A stretch of 64,000 nt of DNA, from assembly GCA_026545765.1 (NCBI GenBank), contig CM048844.1:16190237-16254236 (forward strand). The letters are read 5' to 3'. This document shows, one piece after another, positions 1 through 11,250 of this stretch. A program made the position numbers and the translations under genes. The notes beneath the pieces are model-generated. The model saw only the letters and a program-made list of their open reading frames with translations. It searched no databases and was not told where the DNA came from. Source of the stretch: Plantago major (lineage: Eukaryota; Streptophyta; Magnoliopsida; Lamiales; Plantaginaceae). Each line of letters starts with the position of its first letter. Position 1 is the first letter of the stretch.

Positions 1-1478
1 TTGAAGTAAGGCTTCAGTCGCCGTGCAGTGTAAACCAACGCGAAGGCGAGCTTCTCAACCTTGACATATCTGGCTTCGGATCCTACAAGCGCTTTGCTCA
101 AATAGTAAATTGGTAAATGCTCGTTGTCTTGTAACCGCATCAAGATGTAACTCATTGCTTCATCGGTGGCCAAATAGAGATAAAGAGTTTCCTCCTCCAT
201 GGGTTTAGACAGAAGGGGCGGCGAGAGGAGATACTTTTTCAAGTTTTCCAGGGCCTCTTCGCACTCCTTTGTCCATTCGAACTTGTTTCCTTTTCGTAAG
301 GTTTTGAAGAAGGGAAGGTTCTTCTCGGCGGATCTGGATATAAAACGACTCAACGCCATCACCTTTCCTAGAAGCTTCTGAACTTCATTGATGGTCTTGG
401 GCTGTGGCAGATCTATGATTGCCTTTATCTTCTCTGGGTTAGCACTGATGCCTCTTTCTGTGACCATGTAGCCAAGGAATTTTCCTCCTTTTACCCCGAA
501 AGTGCACTTTTCAGGTTCAGCTTCATTCCATATTTCCGGAGAATAGAGAAGCAATTGTTGAGGTGCTCGATGTGTTCTTCTTCAGTCTTGCTTTTCACAA
601 GCATGTCATCCACATAGACTTCCATGGTTTTTCCCAATTCTTCCTTGAACATCTTATTTACCAGCCGTTGGTAAGTAGCTCCTGCATTCTTGAGGCCAAA
701 GGGCATGACCTTGAAGCAATAGACTCCTCCGGCCGCAAAGAATGCCATTTTCTTGATGTCTTCTTGAGCCATCCTAATTTGGTAGAAGCCTTGGTATGCA
801 TCCATGAAGCTTAGAAGTGCACATCCTGCAGTGGAATCAACTAGCTGGTCTATGCGTGGCAATGGATAGGGATCTTTTGGACAAAACTTGTTGAGTCTGG
901 TGAAGTCATTGCACATTCTCCACTTTCCTGGAGCTTTTTCAACGAGGACCACGTTGCAGACCCAATCAGAGTATCTGACTTCTTCGATATGACCTGCTTT
1001 CATCAGCTTGTCAACCTCCCCTGCTATGATAGCATCCTCAACTGGTCCAAAGTCTTTCCTCTTTTGGCGGATGTGACCGTAGGATCCATGTTCGACGGTG
1101 AATCGTGATCCTCGGGTCTATCCTTGAGATCATCATGCTCCAAGCAAAGATGTCGCGATTGTCCCGGCGAGGCGATGAGCTTCCGCTTACTGCATTTCTA
1201 TCTCTGTTCCAATCCGAGTTGTTTTCTCCGGATTTCCTTCGACCAGTTGGACCTCTTTCAAGGCTTCATGGGATTCTATCCTAGATGTCTTGGGGAACTT
1301 CTCTCTGAACGATCCGATACCGATCTCTTCCTTCGGTGGTGTTAGAGTAATGGGAGAATGGCTAAGAGGGCCCTTAGCAACCGAAAGGACAGTTCATGGC
1401 TCCTCCGTCGACATGATGTAGCATTCCTGTGCTTCTAATGTTGCCCATCTCTTCCCTACGCTGCTCGGGTTGGAAACT
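1..1478 (-). pseudogene. Reverse transcriptase and start of RNase H of the minus-strand element
   Basis: The 1003-491 stretch encodes a good RT core: VCNVVLVEKAPGKWRMCNDF, then the FMDAYQGFYQI palm motif with a catalytic Asp, MPFGLKNAGATYQR, and YVDDM, which supplies the two catalytic Asp. Downstream the frame changes near 490, and 490-1 continues through the connection domain into RNase H (the last residues visible correspond to ARRLKPYF). Upstream, 1478-1004 is the protease-RT linker, now interrupted. The fingers-palm motifs are complete while the second element has lost part of the palm. Confidence 0.87.
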
Positions 1479-2036
1479 TCACTGTTGTGTAGGGGAGAAG
1501 CGATTGCTCAATTGGTTAAGTCCCGGGCGGCCCAAGATCGCGTTATAGTCGAAGGTATTATCTACTACCACAAAGAGGATAGTCTGGGTCACTCTTGTCG
1601 GAAAAGTGCCCATGGAGACTTGCAGTGGTATACTTCCAATGGGACGTACTACAGACCCTCCAAAACCTACTAATGAGGTATATACTCGTCCATATTGTAT
1701 TTGCCCCAGATGCATTTGCTCAACAGTCCTTTTGGATAGGACATTGGAGGAGCTTCCTGTGTCGATTAGCACCTTGTTGACTTTGTAAGTGGCAATCACT
1801 AGAGAAACAACCAAAGGGACATCGGGGTCCTTGAGATCTCCTCCGCCAGACCTTGGTGGGGGGATCTCGCTATCGTCAAAGGTGATTGCATTTGTGCCTT
1901 TCAAAGCTGGTGGACCGTAAGCCCTGTCGTTATTTCTTAAGTGTTGCGCGGTCCTTTCCCTTGCATTTCTGCTATCACCCCCTGTTGGTCCTCCCGCAAT
2001 GGCGTTGATAACTCCACTGTAAGGGAGATTCTCCAT
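1479..2036 (-). pseudogene. Retropepsin-type aspartic protease region of the minus-strand element
   Basis: An open stretch of 185 codons contains VLIDTGSSSNVL, the catalytic Asp-Thr-Gly loop of retropepsins (DTG codons at plus-strand 1763-1755), and a second loop ILGRPGLNQ that fits the flap/ILG motif. The protease would cut the gag-pol polyprotein. The catalytic triplet is intact here, unlike the second element where Gly is Arg. The piece is out of frame with the flanking gag and RT pieces. Confidence 0.82.
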
Positions 2037-2224
2037 TTCTGTCTCTTCGCGGTAACCTTGATATCTTTGGGCCTGCCGAGGTGGGATTTCGGCGGGAGGT
2101 GGTGGTAAAGATCCTGTCGGAGATTGTAACTACGCTCTCTTCTTTGCTCATTCCTTCTATGCCTGGAGGGCTCATCTTCAACTGGTGGTTCTTTCAACTT
2201 CCCACTTCTCACTAGCCTTTCAAT

Positions 2225-3872
2225 TTATGTCTTCAACTGGATGCAATCCTCAGTTGGGTGACCTTTCTGTTTGTGGAACCTACAATAGTCTTTAGAGAAT
2301 TTATTCTTCTTGCTGCTCTTGACTGGTTTAGGCCATTGTATATCCAAGTCCTTCTCAACAATAGAAGCCAAGATGTCGGATCTTGGTCCTGCTGAGGTAT
2401 ACTCGGCAAACCTCACAGGTGGAGTTCTTTCTCTGTGAAGTTCTTTTACGCTCGAGATCTCTTTTTTGCTCAAACTTCCCTTGACGAGGAGGGAGTTCCT
2501 GTCGTACTTGTTCTTTTCCCTTCTTGATCCCTGCTCTTATCGGTACATTTCTTCGGTAATCTTCTCCATACAAGACTCCTCCGCAGATTTCTTCCAGGTA
2601 CTTTTCAGTGGTGATTTCTTCGTTAGAAAGCTTCCTTCTAAGCTCATCATTATAAGTGTTGGCATAGAGGTGTCGGACCCGCTCTTTGATGCTATGAGGT
2701 TCTACCTGTCGTACTTCAGTGTTGAAGCGATCAAGGAAGGTCCTGAGATCCTCATGCTCTCTCTGGATTATGCCAGCCAGGTGCTCAACTGATCTCTTCC
2801 TTATTTTCGCCTTCTCAAACCTTTTTAGGAAAAGGACGGCGACGTCCGCATATGATTTGATGGAACCATTGGGTAGTGAGGTCCACCAATCCATTGCTTC
2901 TCCAAAGAGTGTGGTGGAAAAGTTGAGAGCTTTCATGTTGTCGTTGAGTCCATTGCTTTCCATCTTACTTTCATACCTAGTAAGATGCCCTACAGGGCAA
3001 GTATCTCCATAGTAATGCTCAAGGTTTGGGATAACACAGTCGGGGCGCTTTCTTTCTTTTCTGATCTCATCGCACAGAGGGTTGGGAGTTTTAACTACCA
3101 CCTTCTCATGTGCTTTGACCATCCTGCTCAAGGTGGCAATTTGTGTTTCTAAGGCCTTCATTGAGGTAGATCCGCCACCGTCGGTCTTTCATCACCCCAG
3201 GGTTGATGGCTACATCTGGAGGGAGATCATTGATTAGAACAATCGGGGTGCTTTCTGCCATTTGATCTCTAGGCACTTGTTGTTGAGCTCCTCGCCGACT
3301 GGTTCCCACTTCGTCTATTCGCGGAATTTCTGGACTTCTTCCTCGTTGTTCATGGGAAGCAGTGGCTCTCCTATTGAGAAGATGTCTCAGATCTTCTGGT
3401 TGAGCTTGCTCCCCCAGCCTTTGTTGGATCGGACGGTGCTCATTCTCGATCGAAGGTTCACTTGCCTTGGATTGGCGGGTGGGTGAGGAGGCTGGAGGTT
3501 GTTTGATCCGAAACACCCTTGAATAGTGGTGAGTAAGAGGCCAAACTGATTCTCATTCATTCCAAATTCACTAGGACGAATGATCTGTCCATTTGGGATG
3601 GTAAAGTTTCTACCTGGGGGAGGACCATGTGTTCCTGACGGAGGAACCTGTCCTTCATCCCTAAGTGTTTGAACCCTTACTGGTGGATTAATGGCTCTCT
3701 CCTCGCCAGAAGAAAGACTAGCGGTATGGCCATCACTTGGATTGTTTACCACTTCTCTTGTCGAGACTCTTGTTACTCCTCCTCTTCTAGTGGGAGGTCT
3801 CCCCCTTTGTCTCGGAGCTGGCGTACCAATGGTAGTTGCGTTGGTTCTTGCGGACCTTCTTGTTCTTGCCAT
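2225..3872 (-). pseudogene. gag (capsid/nucleocapsid) of the minus-strand element, frame-broken
   Basis: The start codon is taken at 3872 (MARTRRSAR...), because the other element begins gag with nearly the same residues just after the PBS. The first part is Arg/Pro-rich. The capsid-type retrotransposon gag domain (cores such as YYGDTCPVGHLTRY and AMDWW) lies at about 3060-2480, and a short CxxH...C knuckle-like motif (CRFHKQKGHPTEDC) at about 2290-2230. These pieces sit in at least three different frames, so the protein cannot be made as one chain. Gag would package element RNA into virus-like particles. Confidence 0.85.
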
Positions 3873-3902
3873 TACTGAAGAGAACGGGACTTTTTGTAAA
3901 GA

Positions 3903-3920
3903 TTCCCACAGACGGCGCCA
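3903..3920 (-). other. tRNA primer binding site of the minus-strand element
   Basis: On the minus strand the 18 bases TGGCGCCGTCTGTGGGAA lie 11 bases inside the LTR. TGG pairs with a tRNA CCA end, and the GGCGCC core is typical of plant Tat/Athila-group elements. The second element has the same motif with one change at 12150-12167. I do not assign the tRNA with confidence. Confidence 0.8.
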
Positions 3921-3931
3921 AAATCTCGAGG

Positions 3932-4867
3932 TGTAACTCCCCAATCACTTAGATTTATTTGACTCTTCCAAATGGTGCCAAGGTAAGAGGTTTCTTGCTA
4001 GGTGAGGACCGAAGCGTAAGGACCAGCTGCCAACTACTCCGGTAAGGACCTGCACACTTGAATGGGGGGGGGGGGGTTAGTGCCTGGTTTGCTAGGTGTC
4101 AAACCGGGATGAGACTTTACTCGAGAGTGACTGAGGTTCAACTCTGTATACTGTTCGTGATGTGACTAGCGAGAAGACTTGTTCGAAGTGACTTACTTGA
4201 AGTACCTTGCTTATTGGGATATGTGCCTTATTTATAGGCTACCATTGAAATGGAAGGCCTTGCTAGGATTGCGCCATGTGTACGGCTAGGATTGAGCCAC
4301 CAATGCTAAGATGAGGCCCATAGCCCAATAATGAAGTTTTAGCCCATGCCATCTTGGGCTTTAGGGGTAGTTTGGTCATTATTGGAAGAGTTTTTGAGGA
4401 TGTGACAGAGTCTGGCGAGATCCCAGGTTCGGAGAGGTTGGTCCGGATGTCTGATCCGGACAAGACTGTTGTCGGTACCGAGGAAGTTCTCCTGTCCAAC
4501 TCTTCCGATTCGAGCTTCGGTTCGGACATCTCACTCTTTGGTGCCCACTTGCTTGGTAGCTTTATGAGATGGTCATCTTTGGATCCGAGTCGACATCCAG
4601 ACGGAGTCCTTGGGTCGAGAGGGTAACTTGACTTCACTATGCTCCTTTCCTGAGGGCTCGGACCAAGGTGGGTCGGACCTGGGGTTTCGGGTCGGGCCTT
4701 GCAAATCAAATTCCCCCTTCTCTCTTAGGTGGGTCGGACCATAGAGATGGTCCGGATCGGACCATCGGCTCGGACCTAAGTGCCTCGGATCCTTTGGATG
4801 ACTTAGGACGCCTTAGGATTCGTTCCTAGGTCCTTTATGACGGATTGGACATATTTCCGTATCAACA
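3932..4867 (-). repeat. 5' LTR of the minus-strand Tat element
   Basis: Read on the minus strand this block starts TGTTGATACGG at 4867 and ends TTACA at 3932, giving TG...CA termini about 936 bp apart. The start matches the LTR start of the second element (11251 and 24124), which fixes the outer border. The inner border is set by the PBS a few bases further on. A TATAAATA box on the minus strand (plus-strand 4229-4236) is a likely promoter. A run of 13 G (plus strand 4064-4076) lies near the inner end. Open frames in this block, such as 4263-4709, are not genes. Confidence 0.82.
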
Positions 4868-5835
4868 CACCCCTTTCACTCTGAACCGATGTTGGATGTT
4901 GGTATTACAACAACTCAACAATAGTCTAATTATAATGAAGGTGCGTGCAAGAAGGGAAACTGCCCTACTATCTGCTTCTTCCCCGGTCACGATCTTGCCG
5001 GAATATAACCGAATAGATAAAATCCCTTTCTTGCAATATTTCAATTGGTTATGTTGTAGTTAGGGATTTTGAATATTGGTGAATGGGTTTGTAGCATATG
5101 GAGAAACTATTTTGATTTGGGGATGGTGGAGTTTTTGTAGATTGGTGGAGTTGTCATTAGGGATTCCGTATCGATTTAGTGTGCATTAGATTTGGATTCA
5201 AGAATTGAACTCGTCTGAGTTTGGTTGATGCTGGGATTCGATTTTGAAAACCAGGGACATAATTCAATGTTTTATGAACTTGAAAACTTTGCCTTTTCAG
5301 AATTAGAGTTGTATGAGGGACTTGGATTGCAAAACCAGTTTCTTTCAATTTGGCCAATAAATAGTTTGTGACTTTGCAAATAAGTCCAGAAAAAATTTAA
5401 AAACCTAAAATTATACATCAACGGTTCCACTTAATGGCTCTGTACTTTATGTATATATCAAGGGCTTCCAATATAAACATTAAACTCTGCATTTTTTCCC
5501 CTCAGGTTTGGAGATTGATGTTCATGTGTCGGGATTAGTTTAGACGTTAGACGTGTGTTGGCTCCTCATTTAATTTCATAAATTAATTTAAAAATAAAAC
5601 GATTCAAAATTACTTGAGAGGACACATGTCACATCCAGATTAATCTGGAAGAGAATAAAATGTGGAAATGTGAGAGTGGACACGTGTCCCACTTTAATTT
5701 AACCTAAGAAAATAGTGGAAATTAAGAAAAACTCTAAAGCAAATGAATAAAAGAAAAAGAAAAAAAATTAAATTAAACATAAAATTTAAAAGTAAGGATG
5801 TGTTTGGTTGCAATATGAGTTTGTACTATACAATA
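4868..5835. other. AT-rich intergenic stretch, no gene seen
   Basis: Between the LTR and the first MITE I see no conserved frame, RNA gene or terminal repeat. Short open frames (4845-5063, 5157-5357) have no recognisable domain and no splice support. Confidence 0.6.
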
Positions 5836-6088
5836 CTCCCTCCGTTCTTTTTATAGGTTTACATTTTGTCATTCTAGGGATTTTTTTAAAAGTTTAATGT
5901 TTCATTTTTTGGAAACCCCACTATCTACATTTATTAATTTTTAAATACTCTTTTTCAAACTTTATCCATTATTTCTCTTACTTTTTTTATACTCTCTCTT
6001 ACTTTTTACCATCTACTTACTATTTTATTCTATTTCCTTAAAATTCACACCAAACCAAAATGTAAACCTTCTAAACGAACGGAGGAAG
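5836..6088. mobile_element. Stowaway-like MITE
   Basis: A 253 bp block starts CTCCCTCCGTTC and ends GAACGGAGGAAG, its near-perfect inverted repeat, with TA on both sides (5834-5835 and 6089-6090). CTCCCTCCGT termini and TA duplication are the hallmarks of Stowaway MITEs of the Tc1/mariner superfamily. Inner sequence is A/T-rich and non-coding. Confidence 0.88.
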
Positions 6089-6794
6089 TAATAGATTTAT
6101 GAAAAAGGTTGAAATTTGTTATTGTTCAAAAGTTACGGACTACAATGTCATTATAAAATTTATTAGGGAAACTATAACTAATTTGCCGGCGTTTTCCATT
6201 TCAAACCATCATCAAAGTTGAAGCTATATTGGGGGTGAAAATATGTAGGTGTAGAATGTGTTTCTGATGAAACTTGGTTCCAGTAAATATTGATTTCTAG
6301 TTGAATCTTTAACAAATCTAACAAAGTTAGGATTATAAATTTCGTTCATCCACTTTATACTCGGTCAATAATTTTTTTAGAGCACCCGTTTTCACCCGGC
6401 CGTACTACCCCTAAAATGAGAAATGTTCAAAAAAGCCACTTGTCCTATGTGACTGCGCAAACTACCCCCGCTCACCTATTATTATTAAGTTTAGAAAAAA
6501 TTGTAGGTAATTTTCACGTAAACCTGTAATTTAACTGATGGCGGGTGAGAGGGTACAACCTGCCAGTCACCCAACCCGTCAATATATATGTAGAAAGAAA
6601 AGGAGTAAATATATGTATGTAATCATAAATTACACATGTACATTAAATGCCATATATACAATAAGTCACGAACTAATATTTTACATGTTTAATTTGAAAC
6701 TTCTTTGGATTATGGGTAAAAGACTTTCGATATATCTTGTACCATTTTATTTGAGTTTTGGACTTGGTTCATGAATCGACGCTAGTTATAAATT
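6089..6794. other. Intergenic, no gene seen
   Basis: AT-rich sequence with no conserved coding frame. The 78-codon frame at 6538-6774 shows no family resemblance and is taken as chance. Confidence 0.5.
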
Positions 6795-7050
6795 AACACA
6801 AACTCTCATGAGATACGGTCTCTAGATAACGTATCTAAAGACGACCTATGCTATTAATAAATCGTACATGTTATTAATCAAAACGTCTATGTTATTAACG
6901 AAATAAGTCTTATTGTAATATGAAAGAACACCAATGTTGATAATATAGGTGTTTTGATTAATAACATCGATGATTTTCTTGACAATATAGGTCAGTCTCT
7001 AGATAAATTATTTAGAGATCGTCTCTCAGGAGACTTACTCATAAATAAAT
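6795..7050. mobile_element. Fold-back MITE-like element of unknown family
   Basis: The left arm (about 6800-6887) reads CTCATGAGA, CGGTCTCTAGATAA, GACCTAT, then TTATTAATCAAAAC. The reverse complement of the right arm (about 6950-7045) reads CTCCTGAGAGACG, ATCTCTAAATAA, GACCTAT, then the same TTATTAATCAAAAC. Arms of about 90 bp with mismatches surround about 60 bp, so the whole block folds into one long hairpin. ATAAAT occurs on both sides but the exact ends and target duplication are unclear. No coding capacity. Confidence 0.65.
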
Positions 7051-7225
7051 GGATAGTTTTTTTATTTAAACATTTATTTTGTTTTGTATTTAACGTTTTT
7101 GTCTAATTAATTATATTACACATTTAGTTTGGTCTATTTCACCCACTAATTCGCCCCATCTCTTATCACATGACCTGCAATGGATTGTAAAACTATTTTA
7201 CCCGTCTCGATTAAGTATATGATAT

Positions 7226-7239
7226 ACACACACACATAT

Positions 7240-7281
<42 letters not shown>
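7226..7281. repeat. (CA)n/(TA)n compound microsatellite
   Basis: Two CA tracts separated by TATA-rich sequence; the longer pure CA tract is about 7255-7281. An apparent minus-strand frame through it (7146-7364) is a repeat artefact. Confidence 0.95.
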
Positions 7282-7497
7282 GTATATACTATAGTAATTT
7301 TTGTTTCAAAGTAATGATATAACCCAATAAAAAGCGAGTGGGGAAAGTCATTATTTGTGCCCATTTTTGCTCAATTTAAGAAAAAAGACAAATCTCACTA
7401 AAATGATGAGAAGGCCCAGACTCTCACAAGAAGACAAATAGCGCGTGTCTCTCCGTTACATTTTTCATCACCTCCGATCCCTAATTAGACTAATTTG

Positions 7498-7498
<1 letters not shown>

Positions 7499-7567
<69 letters not shown>
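7499..7567. repeat. (TA)n microsatellite
   Basis: About 34 TA units with one AA interruption near 7530. Tracts like this are length-variable and prone to collapse in assemblies. Confidence 0.97.
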
Positions 7568-7570
<3 letters not shown>

Positions 7571-8018
7571 AATTAGACTTTTGTTGCAAAAAACCAACAT
7601 GTATCACTCAATTGAATTTTAAGTCCTAATTCAATCACAACAAAATTATCAATTTATCATAGAAAACTCAATCTATATTCTCAAATTAAATTTCAATCCT
7701 AATTCAATAACAAAATTCATCATTAAAAAGTCAACCATAATAAATCTTTCTTCTCCACATTATTCAATTAAATTGAAACAAATCAATTCACACTAATTTA
7801 AAACCCTAATTCAACTTCGAAATGTTCTCACATTTTAGTGTGTGTGTCTATATATACAGTAGAAACCCTCTAAAAGAATACTCTATAAATGAATAAACTT
7901 TCTATAATAATAAAAATTTACGGTCCCAACTTGTGTATAAATGCTTAATTAAAAAAAACTCTAAGAATAAACTCTTTATAAGAATATTTTTTGTCAGTCC
8001 CAATGATATTACTGTATG

Positions 8019-8020
<2 letters not shown>

Positions 8021-8076
<56 letters not shown>
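8021..8076. repeat. (AT)n microsatellite
   Basis: About 28 uninterrupted AT units. Confidence 0.97.
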
Positions 8077-8079
<3 letters not shown>

Positions 8080-9243
8080 CATGAATCAACCAACCAATTA
8101 TGTTAATAAACCATAAAAAAGTTGTTTAATTACTTTAACATCTTGAATATGGTGATTTTTAGAAACATAATGACCAACCAATTACTTTATAGATTCAATA
8201 AACACATGGAATTTAGAAAATAAAGAGTAACTGAGATGTTGGACTTTCATTTAGAATGGAAAATATTTACAAAAATGGAAAGAAATCAGAAATTAAAATG
8301 GTTGATTGATTTAAAAAAATTGGTGCATATGTAAGATAAATAACCGAAACACATCATCATGAGATAGAAACTGACCGATCAGAATAAAAGAATAGGACAA
8401 CATGGAATGGGAATCAACCAATCACAAAATATTATTTTGCCAAATAATTAAATGATGTAGATAACCTTAAATGGCTCCAAATCTTTTTTGTTTAATGTAT
8501 TATATAGATAGATTTAAGTCTACAGAACTTAGCAAATATGATTACCGTTCCGATCCTACTTAATTGTCTTAACATGAAGTTGCAGCCACTCCGCATCATG
8601 ACACGACTCTCACACCGATCCAACAAATTGAGGAGGTGGACATTACTTTTGTATTTAGAGAAGCAATTGGTATAATTAACCCGTCCCTATAACTAACTAT
8701 ATTGCAACAAGCAAGCTCACTTCTGGAGACGTGACGGAGGAAACCAACTTTTGTCTAGCTAACTCTAGCTTTCATTATATTTTGAGATATTTATTCTGCT
8801 GTGGCTTTCTAATGTTCTAGTTAAATACAATCTCCCTATTATTCAACATGTAATCATACATTTTCATTACTTCATGTAGTTGGTTTAAAAAATCTATAAT
8901 TTATAAACTCAAAAAAATGTGATGTAATGACATATTTTACACATATAAGCATACTTATTCCAATAACAAATACATTATTTACTCGGACCGTTAACAATGA
9001 TTGAACTTTTTTGAAGAATAACATTTTTTTTATTTGAAAAGTATCACTAGAATCCTTAAAAAATTCTAACTTATAATGGTAAAAGCGCCCAAAAATTAAT
9101 CTTGTGGGTGGATAACAAGTGGTGAGTGGTGACTCATCGAAATTTGATGATACATGACTTCTTAGAGAAATACTACTAATTAATAACCAAAATTTATGGT
9201 TTACTAGTTCGTTGCTCGTGAAAATCCAAAATTCATGGGCTAT
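8077..9243. other. Intergenic, no gene seen
   Basis: A/T-rich DNA. The 129-codon minus-strand frame at 8872-9261 has low-complexity composition and no domain I recognise, and it overlaps the MITE-like block that follows. No RNA gene recognised. Confidence 0.5.
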
Positions 9244-9245
9244 TA

Positions 9246-9520
9246 GCGGCTTGTTTGGCACAAAATTAACTCTTTATTTTAATCGAGTCTAACTTACTTC
9301 CGCATATGACCATCCAACTTTAGTTGATGTAATATTGATCTATTTTAGTTGTGTCTAACTCAATTAAAACTCACAATACTTAACAAATCTACAAAAATCT
9401 ATAAAATTTAGCTCGATAACAAACATAAATATTAACAACACAATTAAAATTTAGTTACCAAGTATCAATTACGACTCAATTAAAATTCGTTCAGTTAAAG
9501 TTCGGTACCAAACCGACCAT
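9246..9520. mobile_element. MITE-like element with about 45 bp imperfect terminal inverted repeats
   Basis: The left end GGCTTGTTTGGCAC and the right end GGTACCAAACCGACC are inverted relatives. The similarity continues inward for about 45 bp (TTAACT, ATTTTAAT, GAGTC in both arms). A TTTGG-bearing terminus resembles Tourist/PIF-Harbinger MITEs, but no clean TTA/TAA duplication is seen, so the superfamily is uncertain. It directly abuts the inverted-repeat element that starts at 9529. Confidence 0.6.
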
Positions 9521-9586
9521 AGATAGTTGGGGTTTTCTATGGTGAGATAGAAGTCGTACATAGTTAAAATAAGATAGTAGTCGTAC

Positions 9587-11157
9587 ACTAAAGTGTTTAC
9601 CAAATATGCCCTTTAATTATTCACTTAGTTCTTGTTTTATAATTATGTTTATAAAATATAAAAATATCAAATAAATTTTAATAAATATTTTGTAATTCTT
9701 TCACATGTACGTCATCATCTACATCTCTACAAGCAAAATTTTGCCAACATAATAAATAGTATATGACATCTCAAGGAAGGAGTTTACAAGATACTAGTGA
9801 AGGTCGAGATTGTCCCGATCAAATTTAGTTGGCTGTTTAGTGGCGAATCCAAGAACAAAATTCAACGGGCTTAAATTTTTATACAAACATAACATTTTAT
9901 GAAAAATTAGAGATGATTTTTAAATTTAGTAAAAAGAATTGAAAGGAATATAGTACTCTATTACTCCCGTGTCTAATGAATTTCATATATTTGTCTTTTT
10001 TTATCATCCACGGAATTTCACATCCATAGAAAAAAAAGGAAAGTAACCATAACCAAACAAATAATTTTATTTATCATTTAAAACTACGTTAACCCTAATG
10101 TATAAAAAATTTCGGAATATAGAATATCATCCATTTACACACTTTTTAAATCTCCTTTTCTTTAAGAAAACCCACTTTGTTTACCATATATATTATATAC
10201 TATTTTTTTTTAATCTAAAATCAAATGCAAATTGTCCTTTCTCGATTGAACTAGACTGAGAAGGTAATAATTATAAAATGGCCAAATGATTTAAAATTTA
10301 AATGTTGAATAAAAAATTTAAAGGTTCAATCAGGACTTTTGAGGAATCGAACCTGAGCCAATTTACTCAAAAACTATTATATGGACCACTCTTCCATAAG
10401 ATAATTATATGATATAATGTTCAGTATATTTACTTCCAACTGAAATCTCAGCGGGGTCCAGACGATGCCTATTGCTTTCTGAAATTTTGTTTTTCCTTTC
10501 TTAGATTTGTTCAGTTGGCATTCAATACCTTCAGGGAAATTACACAACAATATCCTGTGTATGACTTTGCAATCTATGCAATTTTGAGATGCCATTCCAT
10601 CCTCCCTTCAAATTATTTTTCCCGTATTCTTACAAGCTTACAGTGGCTGTTGCATATACAAATAGTTTATTGGAGACGGTTTTAGTTTGTGGTAAAAAAA
10701 ATTTACCCTGCTCATGCCTTCGCTTCTCTTCCTTGCTCTATTTGAGTTTGAAGACAATTTACCTTTCCTGCTTAATATCAAGGGAATAAGTGAGACACCA
10801 TCATAGAGCAAGATAGAAGAAAATAGAGCAGGTGCTCTAATGTTCGGATGGGATGATAGCAATTGAAAGTTAGAATCTTGTGATTGAGGAATTAGAGTCT
10901 TGAATTGGGGAATTAGGGGGGATAATTGATGTTTGATGAATAGGCACCCTTGATGAATTGATGGGTATTGAACTGATAGTTTGGAATTGGATCCGTAGAG
11001 TCAGAATTAGAAACTAGAAACAATTGATGGTATGTGTTTGTTTTTCAAATTTTATATCAAGGTTAATTTTTTTCTACCTTTAATCTTTATGTATTTTTGT
11101 TTAATTGTAAATTATATATTAAAACAAAATTGAATGGATAGATTGGTAAATTAACTA
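9587..11157. other. Interior of the inverted-repeat element, no coding seen
   Basis: AT-rich. Short open frames (for example 10377-10595 minus and 10589-10789 plus) show no known domain. A transposase DDE signature was looked for and not seen. Confidence 0.5.
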
Positions 11158-11202
11158 GTACGACTACTCTTAAGCTGTCGTGCATAGCAAGAGTAGTCGT
11201 AC
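11158..11202. repeat. Perfect 14 bp hairpin made of the terminal motif
   Basis: GTACGACTACTCTT at 11158-11171 and its exact reverse complement at 11189-11202 enclose a 17-base loop. GTACGACTAC is also in both termini of the element (9577-9586 inverted, 11241-11250), so this is a subterminal repeat pair. Such repeats bind transposase in several plant DNA transposon families. Confidence 0.8.
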
Positions 11203-11245
11203 ATAAAATTATTAATGGTTAAGATTAGTTCTTAATGGCAGTACG

Positions 11246-11250
11246 ACTAC
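11246..11250. repeat. Target site duplication, left copy (ACTAC); right copy 25036-25040
   Basis: Five identical bases flank both LTR ends, the usual size for Ty3/gypsy integrase. The target lay inside the right terminus of the older inverted-repeat element. Confidence 0.93.

Larger units (their letters stand above)
1..4867 (-). mobile_element. Ty3/gypsy Tat-lineage LTR retrotransposon, 5' part, cut by window edge
   Basis: Read on the minus strand the order is LTR (4867-3932), primer binding site, gag, aspartic protease, reverse transcriptase and the start of RNase H. That order is the Ty3/gypsy (Metaviridae) one. Lineage is assigned from similarity to the second element in this window, which has the dual RNase H of the Tat lineage; the two share the first roughly 30 bases of the LTR, the PBS context and the gag and RT frames. 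The coding part changes frame several times (about 3.4 kb, 3.1 kb, 2.45 kb, 2.1 kb and 1.0 kb), so this copy is not autonomous. The remaining pol and the 3' LTR lie to the left of the window, so no target duplication can be tested. Confidence 0.9.

Noticed and set aside
4263-4709. 148-codon minus-strand open frame
   Set aside because: It lies wholly inside the LTR and has no conserved domain; composition follows the LTR.
7146-7364. Open frame through the CA/TA microsatellite
   Set aside because: The product is Val/Cys/Tyr repeat sequence created by the microsatellite.
7499-8076. CRISPR-like or satellite array
   Set aside because: Simple dinucleotide repeats in a plant nuclear context, without spacers.
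8872-9261. 129-codon minus-strand frame as a possible gene
   Set aside because: No family resemblance, A/T-driven composition, and it runs into the MITE-like block at 9246.
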